DNA of 64,000 nucleotides from Streptomyces sp. NBC_00490 (GCF_036013645.1 NZ_CP107869.1:9114001-9178000), one strand, 5' to 3'. Counted from the stretch's first letter, positions 23,498 to 32,688 are shown. The notes: a model not told the origin generated them from the letters alone. Program-made: numbers and translations.

Positions 23498-25954
23498 ATG
23501 GCGGACGTGGTCAGTGAGGGCGCCGCGGGACGCAGAACGGGAACCCCGCGTGCCGAAATCGCCCTCAAAGCGGTCACGGCCGATCCGGGCTCACCCGAGC
23601 GGCTGCGGCGCGTCCTGGAGCAGGTGCTCGTCTTCGCCAGGGCCTCCTTCGCCGCCGTGTACACGCCGAGCCCGGACGGCGAGCTGCTGTGCCTGGCGGA
23701 GTCGGTCGGAGTGCCGCGGACCCTGTACGGCGTACGCGACGGCTATCCCGCCTCCGGACGGTCCCCGGTGGCCGACGTCCACCGCACCGGCAAGGCCGCC
23801 TGGCTCGGCCCCGAGGAGCTCGCCGAGGCCGCCGAGGCGCGGCGCACCCCGGCGGGGGACTTCTGCCTCGCGGCCCTGCCCGCCCGCGGGGGCGGCGGCG
23901 GGGGCTGTCTGGTCGCGGTGAGTGAGCGCCCCGAAGGCTTCGACGCCGACGACCGCGCATGCCTGGAACTCATCGCCGACGCGGTGGCCTACTCCGCTCC
24001 GGCCCGGCCCGCCGAGGGCGAGGAACTGCCCGCCAACGCGTTCACCCTCGCCATGGACACCGGACGCGTCGAGGTCGGCGTCGACATCCTGCAACTGTTC
24101 CGCATGGGCCGCGAGGACTTCGACGGCCGGGTCGAGACCCTGCTGGCGCTGACCGTGCCCGAGGACCTGCCCTCCCTGATGTCGGTCGTCGAGGCCGACC
24201 ACATGTCCATCGGCGAGCGCGAGCTGGAGTTCCGGGTCCTCCAGCCCACCGGACCACCCAAATGGCTCAGACTGCGCGGCCGCCTCCTGCCGGGCGGCGA
24301 GGGCCGCCCCGCCCGTCTGGTGGGCACCGTCGCCGACGCCTCCACGCTGCGCTCCGACGTCACCGACGTGGCCCGCGTCCAGCGCCTGGCCGCCGCCCTG
24401 GCCGCCGCCGGCACCGTCCGTGACGTCAGCCAGGCCGTGGTCGCCGCCCTGCGCAAGCCCCTCCAGGCCGACCGCATCGCGCTCGCCGAGCTGGAGGGCG
24501 ACCGGCTCATCGTCACCGTCCTGGACCCGCCCGAGGCGGAGTCCTGGCCCGAGCTGTGGCGCCTGGAGTGGCGCACCGAGTGGCCCGACGCGCCGGTACG
24601 CGCCATGCCCACCCTCGCCGCGGCCCTGAGCGAGGGCCGCGCCCACATCTGGCCCGCCGGCACCGCCCTGGAACCCGCCCTCGCCGAGGTCGGCCCCGGC
24701 GGCCTCGCCGTGCTCCCGCTGCCTGGCGGGGGCCGCATGGTCGGGGCCTGTCTGATCGGCTGGGACACCCCGCACGACTTCGGCCCCGACGAACGCGCCC
24801 TGCTCACCGCCTCCGCCGGTCTCGCGGGCCAGGCGCTGATGCGCGCCCACGCCTTCGACGCCGAACACGAACTCGTCGGCATGCTCCAGCGCCAGCTGCT
24901 GCCGCGCCGCCTGCCCAAGCTGCCCGGCGCGGTCGCCGTCGCCCGCTATCTGCCCAGCACCACGGGGCTGGAGCTGGGCGGCGACTGGTACGACGTGATC
25001 CCGCTGCCCGACAACCACGTGGCCCTCGTCATCGGCGACGTCCAGGGCCACAGCGCGGCCGCCGCCACCCTGATGGGCCAGATGCGCACCGCCCTGCGCG
25101 CCTACGCCGTCGAGGGGCACCCCCCGGACGTCGTCGTCTCCCATGCCAACCGGCTCCTCATGGACATGGAGACCGACCTCTTCGCCACCTGCTGCTATGT
25201 CGACGTCGATCTGGAGGAGGGCTCCGCCTGGTACGTGCGCGCCGGACACCTGCCGCCGGTGCTGCGTCACCCGGATGGCGGTACCGAGATCGTCGAGGCC
25301 GAAGGGGGCCCTCCCCTGGGTGTGGTCATGCAGGCGGACTTCCCGATGACCCCGCTCAGACTCCAGCCCGGCACCCTGATCGCCCTGACCACCGACGGCC
25401 TCGTGGAGTCCGTCGACTCCGACATCGACGAGGGCATGGACCGCTTCGCCCAGGGGCTGTCCGCCTCCGACCCCGCCCACCTGGGCCTCGTCGCCGACGC
25501 CCTGCTCGGCAACGCCCGCCGCAGCGACGACGTCGCCCTGCTCCTCATGCGCTACGACGGCATGGCCACCCGTCCGCAGCGCGAGAGCTGGACGGTCTGG
25601 CGCGTCCCCCAGGCCGTCGGACACGCCCGGCGCTTCACCCGGCGCACCATGCGCGCCTGGGGCGTGCCCGACGACGCCCTGGACACCGTGCTGCTCGTCG
25701 TGTCCGAGCTCGTCACCAACGCCCTCGTGCACACCGACGGCCGGGTCCGTCTCGAACTCACCCTCGTCAACGACCGGCTGCGCGTCGCCGTCGCCGACTC
25801 CTCGCCGCGCACCCCCGCGAGGGCGACGCGTATCGGCTGGGAGGCCACCGGCGGGCGCGGCATCCTCCTCGTCGAGGCCATGTCGGACGTCTGGGGGACG
25901 CTGCCGGTCAGCGGGGGCAAGCAGGTGTGGAGCGAGATCTCACTGGAGCGGTGA
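23498..25954 (+). CDS. SpoIIE-type PP2C phosphatase with GAF/PAS sensors and HATPase domain
   Basis: An 818-residue cytosolic multidomain regulator. The order is GAF-like (about 25-170), PAS-like (about 175-290), GAF (about 295-460), PP2C/SpoIIE phosphatase (about 470-690) and a C-terminal GHKL ATPase like RsbW (about 695-818). The phosphatase metal motifs are LGGDWYDVIPL and VIGDVQGHSAAAA, and DDVALLLMRY closes the domain. The ATPase N-box is VVSELVTNALVHTDG. Such fusions dephosphorylate STAS antagonists and may also act as anti-sigma kinases. No cognate STAS gene is adjacent. The ATG lies 198 bp from divergent ramC, so the two share an intergenic control region. Confidence 0.92.
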   Translation: MADVVSEGAAGRRTGTPRAEIALKAVTADPGSPERLRRVLEQVLVFARASFAAVYTPSPDGELLCLAESVGVPRTLYGVRDGYPASGRSPVADVHRTGKAAWLGPEELAEAAEARRTPAGDFCLAALPARGGGGGGCLVAVSERPEGFDADDRACLELIADAVAYSAPARPAEGEELPANAFTLAMDTGRVEVGVDILQLFRMGREDFDGRVETLLALTVPEDLPSLMSVVEADHMSIGERELEFRVLQPTGPPKWLRLRGRLLPGGEGRPARLVGTVADASTLRSDVTDVARVQRLAAALAAAGTVRDVSQAVVAALRKPLQADRIALAELEGDRLIVTVLDPPEAESWPELWRLEWRTEWPDAPVRAMPTLAAALSEGRAHIWPAGTALEPALAEVGPGGLAVLPLPGGGRMVGACLIGWDTPHDFGPDERALLTASAGLAGQALMRAHAFDAEHELVGMLQRQLLPRRLPKLPGAVAVARYLPSTTGLELGGDWYDVIPLPDNHVALVIGDVQGHSAAAATLMGQMRTALRAYAVEGHPPDVVVSHANRLLMDMETDLFATCCYVDVDLEEGSAWYVRAGHLPPVLRHPDGGTEIVEAEGGPPLGVVMQADFPMTPLRLQPGTLIALTTDGLVESVDSDIDEGMDRFAQGLSASDPAHLGLVADALLGNARRSDDVALLLMRYDGMATRPQRESWTVWRVPQAVGHARRFTRRTMRAWGVPDDALDTVLLVVSELVTNALVHTDGRVRLELTLVNDRLRVAVADSSPRTPARATRIGWEATGGRGILLVEAMSDVWGTLPVSGGKQVWSEISLER

Positions 25955-26101
25955 GTGCCGGCCGGCGCCGACGGACACCCGGCGCCCGACAACGCCGAGC
26001 ACCCGTGCAGCAGAAGGAAGATGAACCCCGCGGTGGCCGCGCGCATGCCCGGCCGCGGACGGCCACATCGTCAGGGGTGAGGGCTGACGCCTGGGGCTGA
26101 C

Positions 26102-26157
26102 CACTCGTACGAGTGCACCGGGAACTGATCGAACACATGGCGAGTTGATCGAATACA
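26102..26157 (+). promoter_or_regulatory. Palindrome and phased direct repeats upstream of the rml operon
   Basis: A perfect 14-bp palindrome, cactcgtacgagtg (26102-26115), is followed by two direct repeats, tgatcgaacaca (26126-26137) and tgatcgaataca (26146-26157), spaced 20 bp or two helical turns apart. They lie 80-140 bp upstream of rmlA in the 285-bp gap after the SpoIIE gene. They resemble activator sites; the regulator is unknown. A weak 7-bp hairpin at 25964-25986 may terminate the upstream gene. Confidence 0.5.
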
Positions 26158-26239
26158 CCCGTGTCACCACGGGCTTTCCGCACACGCAAGCCATAGGCGA
26201 ACGGTCCGTTACCGGCGAACCAGACTAAGGTGAACCAAT

Positions 26240-27307
26240 ATGAAGGCTCTTGTCCTGTCTGGTGGCGCCGGTACGCGATTGCGGCCGATCACCCACACAT
26301 CGGCCAAGCAACTCGTTCCCGTGGCCAACAAACCCGTCCTCTTCTACGGCCTGGAGTCGATCGCGGACGCCGGGATCACCGAAGTCGGGGTGATCGTCGG
26401 CGACACCGCCGAGGAGATCGAGGAAGCCGTCGGAGACGGCTCGAAGTTCGGCCTGGAGATCACCTACATCCCCCAGGACCGCCCGCTCGGGCTGGCCCAC
26501 GCGGTGCTGATCGCACGGGACTTCCTCGGTGACGACGATTTCGTGATGTACCTCGGCGACAACTTCATCGTCGGCGGCATCTCCGAACTGGTCGACGAGT
26601 TCCGCGTCAACCGGCCCGCCGCCCAGATCCTCCTCACCCATGTGCCCGACCCGCGCTCCTTCGGCGTCGCCGAACTCGACTCCGCGGGTCAGGTGATCGG
26701 CCTGGAGGAGAAGCCCGAAAGCCCCAAGAGCGACCTCGCCCTGGTCGGCGTCTACCTCTTCACGCCCGCGATCCACGAGGCGGTCCGCGCCATCGAACCC
26801 TCCTGGCGCGGCGAGTTGGAGATCACCCACGCCATCCAGCACCTCATCGACCTCCACGCCGACGTCCACTCCACGGTCATCAAGGGCTACTGGAAGGACA
26901 CCGGCAACGTCGTCGACATGCTGGAGGTGAACCGGACGGTCCTGGAGACCATCGAGCACCGCGTCGACGGCGAGGTCGACGAACGCTCCGAGCTCGTCGG
27001 CAGGGTGGTCGTCGAGGAGGGCGCGCGGGTCACCGGCTCCCGTGTCGTCGGACCCGTGATCATCGGCGCCGGGACGGTCGTCATCGACTCCTACGTGGGC
27101 CCCTTCACCTCGGTCTCCGAGAACTGCCGGATCCAGGACAGTGAGTTGGAGTTCTCGATCGTGTTGCGGGACTCCTCGATCCAGGGCGTCGGGCGTATAG
27201 AGTCCTCCCTCATCGGCCGTCATGTCGAGGTGACCCCGACGGTCGGTATGCCCACTGTCCACCGCCTCGTGCTCGGAGACCACAGCAAGGTGCAGATCCA
27301 TTCATGA
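26240..27307 (+). CDS. rmlA: Glucose-1-phosphate thymidylyltransferase, long form
   Basis: 355 residues: an N-terminal nucleotidyltransferase domain and a C-terminal left-handed beta helix (about 245-355), the long actinobacterial RmlA type seen in antibiotic sugar clusters (StrD-like). The signature LSGGAGTRLRPIT and Lys in AKQLVPVANKPV form the nucleotide site. MYLGDNFIVGG holds the metal Asp, and EEKPESPKS and KGYWKDTG are sugar-binding. It makes dTDP-glucose from glucose-1-phosphate and dTTP in the cytoplasm. ATG at 26240 has aaggtg 7 nt upstream. The stop overlaps the rmlB start as ATGA, so it is the first gene of a coupled rmlABD set. Confidence 0.95.
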   Translation: MKALVLSGGAGTRLRPITHTSAKQLVPVANKPVLFYGLESIADAGITEVGVIVGDTAEEIEEAVGDGSKFGLEITYIPQDRPLGLAHAVLIARDFLGDDDFVMYLGDNFIVGGISELVDEFRVNRPAAQILLTHVPDPRSFGVAELDSAGQVIGLEEKPESPKSDLALVGVYLFTPAIHEAVRAIEPSWRGELEITHAIQHLIDLHADVHSTVIKGYWKDTGNVVDMLEVNRTVLETIEHRVDGEVDERSELVGRVVVEEGARVTGSRVVGPVIIGAGTVVIDSYVGPFTSVSENCRIQDSELEFSIVLRDSSIQGVGRIESSLIGRHVEVTPTVGMPTVHRLVLGDHSKVQIHS

Positions 27308-28284
27308 ATCTCCTCGTCACCGGCGCCGCCGGCTTCATCGGCTCCCAGTACGTGCGCAGACTCCTCGCCTCGGAGACCCCCGACGCGCCGCGGATCACCG
27401 TGCTGGACAAGCTGACCTACGCGGGCACCCTGGACAACCTCGAACTCGACCATCCGCGGCTGGAGTTCGTCCAGGGCGACATCCGTGACGCCGAGCTGGT
27501 CGACAAGCTCATGGCCGACGCGGACCAGGTCGTGCACTTCGCGGCGGAGTCCCATGTGGACCGCTCGATCGCCGGGGCGACCGACTTCGTGATGACCAAC
27601 GTGGTCGGCACCCAGACCCTGCTGGACGCGGCCCTGCGGCACGGCACCGGCCCGTTCGTGCACGTCTCCACCGACGAGGTCTACGGCTCCATCGAGCACG
27701 GCTCCTGGCCCGAGACCCACCCGCTGCAGCCCAACTCGCCGTACTCGGCCTCCAAGGCCTCCTCCGACCTGCTCGCCCTGGCCTACCACCGCACCCACGG
27801 CATGGACGTCCGGGTCACCCGCTGCTCCAACAACTACGGGCACCACCAGTTCCCCGAGAAGGTCATCCCGCTCTTCATCACCAACCTTCTCGACGGCCTG
27901 AAGGTCCCGCTCTACGGCGACGGCCGCAACGTCCGCGACTGGCTGCACGTCGACGACCACTGTCAGGGCGTCGACCTGGTGCGCACCGGGGGCCGGGCGG
28001 GCGAGGTCTACAACATCGGCGGCGGCACCGAACTCAGCAACAAGGAACTGACCGGACTGCTCCTCGAAGCGAGCGGCGCCGACTGGGACATGGTCGAGTA
28101 CGTCGAGGACCGCAAGGGCCACGACCTGCGTTACTCCGTCGACTGGACGAAGATCCACACCGAGCTCGGCTACCAGCCGCGCCACGACTTCGCCACCGGC
28201 CTCGCCGAGACCGTCGCCTGGTACCGGGAGAACCGTTCCTGGTGGGAGCCGCTGAAGCGGCGCGTCGCCCAGGAGCACGTATGA
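27304..28284 (+). CDS. rmlB: dTDP-glucose 4,6-dehydratase
   Basis: A 326-residue extended short-chain dehydrogenase. It has the NAD-binding TGAAGFIGS at residues 6-14, the D-K-L-T-Y-A-G-T-L-D-N-L motif of RmlB, H-V-S-T-D-E-V-Y-G with the catalytic Thr-Asp-Glu, and Y-S-A-S-K with the catalytic Tyr and Lys. RDWLHVDDHC is also typical. It converts dTDP-glucose to dTDP-4-keto-6-deoxyglucose, the branch point for rhamnose and other deoxysugars. It is translationally coupled on both sides through ATGA overlaps with rmlA and rmlD. Confidence 0.96.
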   Translation: MNLLVTGAAGFIGSQYVRRLLASETPDAPRITVLDKLTYAGTLDNLELDHPRLEFVQGDIRDAELVDKLMADADQVVHFAAESHVDRSIAGATDFVMTNVVGTQTLLDAALRHGTGPFVHVSTDEVYGSIEHGSWPETHPLQPNSPYSASKASSDLLALAYHRTHGMDVRVTRCSNNYGHHQFPEKVIPLFITNLLDGLKVPLYGDGRNVRDWLHVDDHCQGVDLVRTGGRAGEVYNIGGGTELSNKELTGLLLEASGADWDMVEYVEDRKGHDLRYSVDWTKIHTELGYQPRHDFATGLAETVAWYRENRSWWEPLKRRVAQEHV

Positions 28285-29141
28285 AGTGGCTGGTCACCGG
28301 GGCCGGCGGAATGCTCGGCCAGGACACGGTCGCCGAACTGACGCGCCGCGGCGAGCAGGTGACGGCCCTGGACCACGCCGGGCTCGACATCACCGACCCC
28401 GACGCCGTCGACGCCGTCCTCGCCGGGCAGCGCCCCGACCTCGTGGTCAACTGCGCCGCCTACACCGCCGTCGACGACGCCGAGACCGACGAGAAGCAGG
28501 CGCTGCTGATCAACGGCGACGGGCCGCGGAACCTCGCCCGCGCCTGCGCCGCCCGGGGAGCGCGCCTGGTCCACGTCTCCACCGACTACGTCTTCGCCGG
28601 CGACGCCCGCAGCGCCCCGTACCCCGAGGACCACCCGACCGCTCCGCGCACCGCCTACGGCCGCACCAAACTGGCCGGGGAACAGGCCGTGCTGGAGGAG
28701 CTTCCCGAGTCCGGCGCCGTGCTGCGCACCGCCTGGCTCTACGGCGCCCACGGCCGCAACTTCGTCAGCACCATGATCGCGCTGGAGGCCTCCCGCGACA
28801 CCGTCGACGTCGTCGACGACCAGCGCGGGCAGCCCACGTGGAGCGCGGACGTGGCGACCCGCATCGCCGACCTCGGCCCCCGCATCGGCCAGGGCGCGAG
28901 CGGTGTCTTCCACGCCACCAGCTCCGGCGAGACCACCTGGTACGGACTGGCCCAAGAGGTGTTCCGGCACCTCGGTGCCGACCCCGGCCGGGTGCGGCCG
29001 GTGGGCAGTGCCGCCTACCCGAGGCCCGCACCCCGCCCCGCGTACAGCGCGCTGGGTCATGCGCGCTGGGAGCAGGTCGGCCTCACCCCCATCCGAGACT
29101 GGCGGGAGGCGCTGGCAGCGGCCTTTCCGTCCCTGGCGTGA
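28281..29141 (+). CDS. rmlD: dTDP-4-dehydrorhamnose reductase
   Basis: A 286-residue SDR protein. The nucleotide loop is TGAGGMLGQD, VNCAAYTAVDDAE is the substrate-side motif, STDYVF and AYGRTKLAGE hold the catalytic residues, and LRTAWLYG is typical of RmlD. It reduces dTDP-4-keto-rhamnose to dTDP-rhamnose. ATG at 28281 overlaps the rmlB stop; the frame is open a little upstream but that part overlaps rmlB. The epimerase needed before this step, rmlC, is 1 kb away on the other strand. An O-methyltransferase gene starts 25 bp downstream. Confidence 0.95.
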   Translation: MKWLVTGAGGMLGQDTVAELTRRGEQVTALDHAGLDITDPDAVDAVLAGQRPDLVVNCAAYTAVDDAETDEKQALLINGDGPRNLARACAARGARLVHVSTDYVFAGDARSAPYPEDHPTAPRTAYGRTKLAGEQAVLEELPESGAVLRTAWLYGAHGRNFVSTMIALEASRDTVDVVDDQRGQPTWSADVATRIADLGPRIGQGASGVFHATSSGETTWYGLAQEVFRHLGADPGRVRPVGSAAYPRPAPRPAYSALGHARWEQVGLTPIRDWREALAAAFPSLA

Positions 29142-29166
29142 CCATCACAGAGGGAGATTCCGGAGC

Positions 29167-30024
29167 ATGTCGATCAAGTCGGCCGTGAAGAAGGCCGTCA
29201 AACCCGTCGTCGGTGAGCGTGGCTGGGAGACGCTGCGCAAGGTCAAGCAGCGGACGGTCGGCCCCCAGCCGAAGCCCAAGCCGAAGGCCCTCACGGGTGT
29301 CGCCGCGATCTCCGACGACCTGTGCAAGCTGGCCGCGCACTACAAGACCGACAAGTGGGGCGCCCACAAGTACGCGAAGCACTACCAGCGCTACCTCCAG
29401 CACCTGAAGAACAAGGAGTTCAACCTCCTGGAGATCGGCATCGGCGGCTACGCCCGGGCCGGTCAGGGCGGTGCGTCGCTGCGGATGTGGAAGGCCTTCT
29501 TCCCCAACGCGCAGATCCACGGCGTGGACATCCAGGACAAGTCGTTCGTCGACGAGGACCGGATCACGACCTACATCGGCGACCAGTCCGACCCCGACTC
29601 GCTGCTGTCCATCGCCGGGAAGATCGGCAAGCTCGACGTCATCATCGATGACGGCAGCCACCGCAGCCCGCATGTCATCACCACGTTCAAGACCCTGTTC
29701 CCGCTGCTCGCCGAGGGCGGCATCTACGTGGTCGAGGACACCCAGAGCTCCTACTGGCCCGAGTGGATGGGCAGCGAGGACCTCGACTCCCCGGACACCA
29801 GCATGGGCCTGCTCAAGCGGCTGACGGACGGGCTGAACTACGAGGAGTTCGTGGACGAGGACTACAAGCCCACCTACACCGACCGCAACATCGTGGGCGT
29901 GCACTTCTTCCACAACCTCGTGATCATCGAGAAGGGCGTGAACGCGGAGGGCAGCAACAAGCGCCAGGCCCTCAAGGCCCGCTACGGCACCCCCGCCGCT
30001 CCCAAGGCGACGAAGACGTCGTAG
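29167..30024 (+). CDS. MycE-like SAM-dependent sugar O-methyltransferase
   Basis: 285 residues. After a Lys-rich N-terminus, the catalytic domain shows LAAHYKTDKWGAHKYAKHYQ, then the SAM loop LLEIGIGGYARAGQGGASLR-M-W, VDIQDKS, and the metal/catalytic motif DVIIDDGSH. This succession closely follows the C-terminal domain of MycE-type macrolide sugar O-methyltransferases, which use Mg2+ bound by the D-D pair and a catalytic His. The N-terminal domain of MycE is missing. Placement directly after rmlD suggests methylation of rhamnose or a rhamnosylated product. ATG at 29167 has a ggga-type site upstream. Membership of the related CmcI/cephalosporin hydroxylase-like methyltransferases is the alternative. 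Confidence 0.82.
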   Translation: MSIKSAVKKAVKPVVGERGWETLRKVKQRTVGPQPKPKPKALTGVAAISDDLCKLAAHYKTDKWGAHKYAKHYQRYLQHLKNKEFNLLEIGIGGYARAGQGGASLRMWKAFFPNAQIHGVDIQDKSFVDEDRITTYIGDQSDPDSLLSIAGKIGKLDVIIDDGSHRSPHVITTFKTLFPLLAEGGIYVVEDTQSSYWPEWMGSEDLDSPDTSMGLLKRLTDGLNYEEFVDEDYKPTYTDRNIVGVHFFHNLVIIEKGVNAEGSNKRQALKARYGTPAAPKATKTS

Positions 30025-30045
30025 GACGCGGGGCCGTGCCCCTTG

Positions 30046-30102
30046 CGTGACAGCAGTGGACCCCGTCCTTCGGATCGAAGGACGGGGTCCACTGCTGTCA
30101 CG
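30046..30102. terminator. Bidirectional terminator, 27-bp perfect stem
   Basis: Arms 30046-30072 and 30076-30102 are perfectly complementary, with a 3-nt loop. It sits between the convergent methyltransferase and rmlC genes. The stem is about twice the length of the other terminators in the window. Confidence 0.9.
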
Positions 30103-30122
30103 CCTCGGCGAAGCGCCGTCAG

Positions 30123-30731
30123 TCAGTCGCCGGGCCGCCCGGCGCGCAGCCGCTCGTAGTAGGCGGAGCACTCCTCGTACGACGGAAGCAGTCCGGACCG
30201 CTCCGCCTCGGCCAGCGACGGCGCCTGGTCGTCCTTGTCCGACAGCACCGGCGTGATCCCCTCGGGCCAGGCGATGGCCAGCTGCGGATCCAGCGGGTGC
30301 ACCCCGTGCTCACGCCCCGGCGCATATCCCGTCGAGCACAGGTACACCACGGTGGCGTCGTCGGTCAGTGCCATGAACGCGTGCCCGAGCCCCTCCGCGA
30401 GGAACACGGCGTGCCGCGTGTCGTCGTCGAGCCGCACCGCCTCCCAGCTGCCGAAGGCGGGCGAGCCGACGCGGATGTCCACCACCACGTCCAGGACGGC
30501 GCCGCGTACGCAGGTGACGTACTTGGCCTGACCGGGCGGCACGTCCGCGAAGTGAACTCCGCGCAGCACACCCCGCTTGGAGACCGAGCAGTTCGCCTGC
30601 GCCAGCGACAGGTCGTACCCGGTGGCCTCGCGGAACTCCTCGCCGCGGTACCACTCGTGGAAACTGCCCCGCTCGTCCGGGAAGACCTTGGGCTCCAGTA
30701 CCCAGGCGCCCTCTATGCCCAGCGGTCGCAC
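30123..30731 (-). CDS. rmlC: dTDP-4-dehydrorhamnose 3,5-epimerase
   Basis: A 202-residue cupin. The motifs are VFPDERGSFHEWYRGEEF, CSVSKRGVLRGVHFADVP with the catalytic His, KYVTCVRGAVLDVVVDIR, and YLCSTGYAPGREHGVHPLD with the active-site Tyr region. It epimerises C3 and C5 of dTDP-4-keto-6-deoxyglucose. The GTG start at 30731 follows gcaggagg closely. It begins 4 bp after the stop of the glycosyltransferase gene, so the two are co-transcribed, and it completes the rmlABCD set with the convergent genes. Confidence 0.95.
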   Translation of the reverse strand: MRPLGIEGAWVLEPKVFPDERGSFHEWYRGEEFREATGYDLSLAQANCSVSKRGVLRGVHFADVPPGQAKYVTCVRGAVLDVVVDIRVGSPAFGSWEAVRLDDDTRHAVFLAEGLGHAFMALTDDATVVYLCSTGYAPGREHGVHPLDPQLAIAWPEGITPVLSDKDDQAPSLAEAERSGLLPSYEECSAYYERLRAGRPGD

Positions 30732-30735
30732 GCCG

Positions 30736-32688
30736 CTACCTCCTGCCGTTCTTGATCCGGGATGTCGCACCGCGCAGCACCCTGCCGAGCTTGCGGCGGA
30801 CCCGGCGGGCCAGCCGCTCCAGGCCACCGGGGTTGGGCGCGCGCACCGCGCGGACCGTCTCGCCGGTGACGCGCAGGGCGAACGGCAGGACGAGGAAACG
30901 CGGTTCGGCCGCCTCCGGGACGGGACTCAGCGCGACCCGCCAGGTGGAGGCCCTGAGTTCGGCGAGGGGCAGCTCGGCCTCCAGCACCGATCCCGAACCG
31001 TCCGCGGCGGGGGAGAGGGTGCCGGGCACGTCCACGATGCTCCCGGAGCCGAGCCGCAGCACGACCTTGCGCTCACCGGACACGTGCAGCGGCAGCGGTA
31101 CCTGGATGTGGTCGTCGGAAACGGTGACGGTTCCGGGCGTGGCCTGGTCCAGGCCGAGCCGTTCGGGCGCGCGGTCCACGGCGAGGGCGAGGTTGCCGTG
31201 CGGGTTGGTCCAGTACGGCAGGACCGTGCGGCCGCCCGCGAGGGCCGCCTGCGGTGCGGGCCGGTCGTGCGCCGGGGCGGGGCCCAGCCGGCACTCCTTG
31301 GTCCAGCCGCCGAGGCGGACGCGGACGAAGGCGTCCCACAGGCCGCCGGCCGGGGGCGCGCCGCCCGCCGCGGTGGCCGGGTCGACCGTGGCCGTCACCC
31401 TCAGCACCAGCCGCACCTGGTCGCCGTCGCCTTCCGGCACCGTCTCCCGGGTGACCTGCACCGACTGGAAGTGCTGCGCGGCGCTGGCGCGCTCGCGCAG
31501 CAGCAGGTCGCCGCTCGCCGTGCCGAAACGCGCGACGGAGTCGGCGGACACCCACGCGATGGCCTCGGTGGCGTCCAGCGGCGGACCGCCCGTGGCGGGG
31601 ACGCCCTGGGCGGGGAAGAGCATCGGCTCGCCGCCCGAGGTGAACTCGGTGCGCAGGGCGACCCGCAGCGTGCCGTCCTGCCACTCGACGCCCTCCGGGA
31701 CGGCCCGCAGGGCGATGCCGGCCTCCCACTCGGCGAAGGCGACGACATCGGCGTAGCGGTCCGCGGCGATCAGTTCGGCCACGACCCGCTGGGTCGGCGG
31801 GAGCCCCGCCGCGACGCCGGGACCGAAGCGCTCGGTGACCGTGGCGTGGATCTCCGTGAACAGAGCGCGGCGGTAGTCCTCGGGCACCGCCAGCAGGCGC
31901 TTGCCGCGCATCCGCTCGACCATCTCGTTGCGCAGCCAGCGGCGGAAGAGACGGTCCCGCAGGTCTCCCGGCTTGGTGTACGTCTCGACGACGTCGAGGG
32001 CCTCGCGCAGGTTCTTGAAGTACCCCGCCGGTTCGAACTGCTGGAAACCGGCGTTGGAGGCGTCGTCGCGGCGCACGTGGTAGTAGCACACGTAGTCACT
32101 GAGCACGGAGACGTTGTCAGCGCGCAGATACGCCTCGGCGATGAACACGTGGTCCTCGAGGCGCCGCCGGCCCTCGGGGAAGCGCAGTCCGATGTCGTCG
32201 AGGAAGGCCCGGCGGAACATCTTGTGCGGGGTGAGGCTGTCGATGAGCGGAGCGTTCTCGACGGACGCGCGCGGGTGGTTGCGGCGGAACAGCTCGACGG
32301 GGACGGGACGTCCCTTGCCGGCCATCTTCCCCACGATCACATCGGCGCCGTTGGCCACGCCGTAGTCGTACATCCGCTCGAGGGCCTCGTCGCCGAGGTA
32401 GTCGTCGTTGTCGACGAACATGACGTACTCGCCCCGGGACGCCTCGATCCCCACATTGCGTGGCTTGCCCGACCACCCGGAGTTCTCCTGGTGGATGACA
32501 TGTACGCGGGCATCCTCGGCAGCGAGCTCATCGAGCCGGGCTGGTGTTCCGTCGGTGGAACCGTCGTCGACGAAGACCACTTCGAACTCGTCGGGAGGCA
32601 GCGACTGCCTCTTCAGAGATGCGATGCAGTCCTCGATGTACACCCCGGGGTTGTACACGGGGACGACGACGCTGACCTTGACCGGCAT
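30736..32688 (-). CDS. Family 2 glycosyltransferase, wall-glycan type
   Basis: 650 residues. The N-terminal GT-A domain (about 1-260) has VSVVVPVYNPGVYIEDCIASL, VFVDDGSTDGT and the metal-binding FVDNDDY (D-x-D type), and HKMFRRAFL with RRLEDHVFIAEAYLRA downstream. The remaining 390 residues form a strand-rich C-terminal region of the kind seen in TarP/TarS wall teichoic acid glycosyltransferases. The very C-terminus is Arg/Lys-rich (RRVRRKLGRVLRG), suited to membrane-surface binding. Coupling to rmlC suggests rhamnose transfer to a cell-wall polymer, but donor and acceptor are inferred. The ATG is preceded by a weak ribosome site. Confidence 0.88.
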   Translation of the reverse strand: MPVKVSVVVPVYNPGVYIEDCIASLKRQSLPPDEFEVVFVDDGSTDGTPARLDELAAEDARVHVIHQENSGWSGKPRNVGIEASRGEYVMFVDNDDYLGDEALERMYDYGVANGADVIVGKMAGKGRPVPVELFRRNHPRASVENAPLIDSLTPHKMFRRAFLDDIGLRFPEGRRRLEDHVFIAEAYLRADNVSVLSDYVCYYHVRRDDASNAGFQQFEPAGYFKNLREALDVVETYTKPGDLRDRLFRRWLRNEMVERMRGKRLLAVPEDYRRALFTEIHATVTERFGPGVAAGLPPTQRVVAELIAADRYADVVAFAEWEAGIALRAVPEGVEWQDGTLRVALRTEFTSGGEPMLFPAQGVPATGGPPLDATEAIAWVSADSVARFGTASGDLLLRERASAAQHFQSVQVTRETVPEGDGDQVRLVLRVTATVDPATAAGGAPPAGGLWDAFVRVRLGGWTKECRLGPAPAHDRPAPQAALAGGRTVLPYWTNPHGNLALAVDRAPERLGLDQATPGTVTVSDDHIQVPLPLHVSGERKVVLRLGSGSIVDVPGTLSPAADGSGSVLEAELPLAELRASTWRVALSPVPEAAEPRFLVLPFALRVTGETVRAVRAPNPGGLERLARRVRRKLGRVLRGATSRIKNGRR

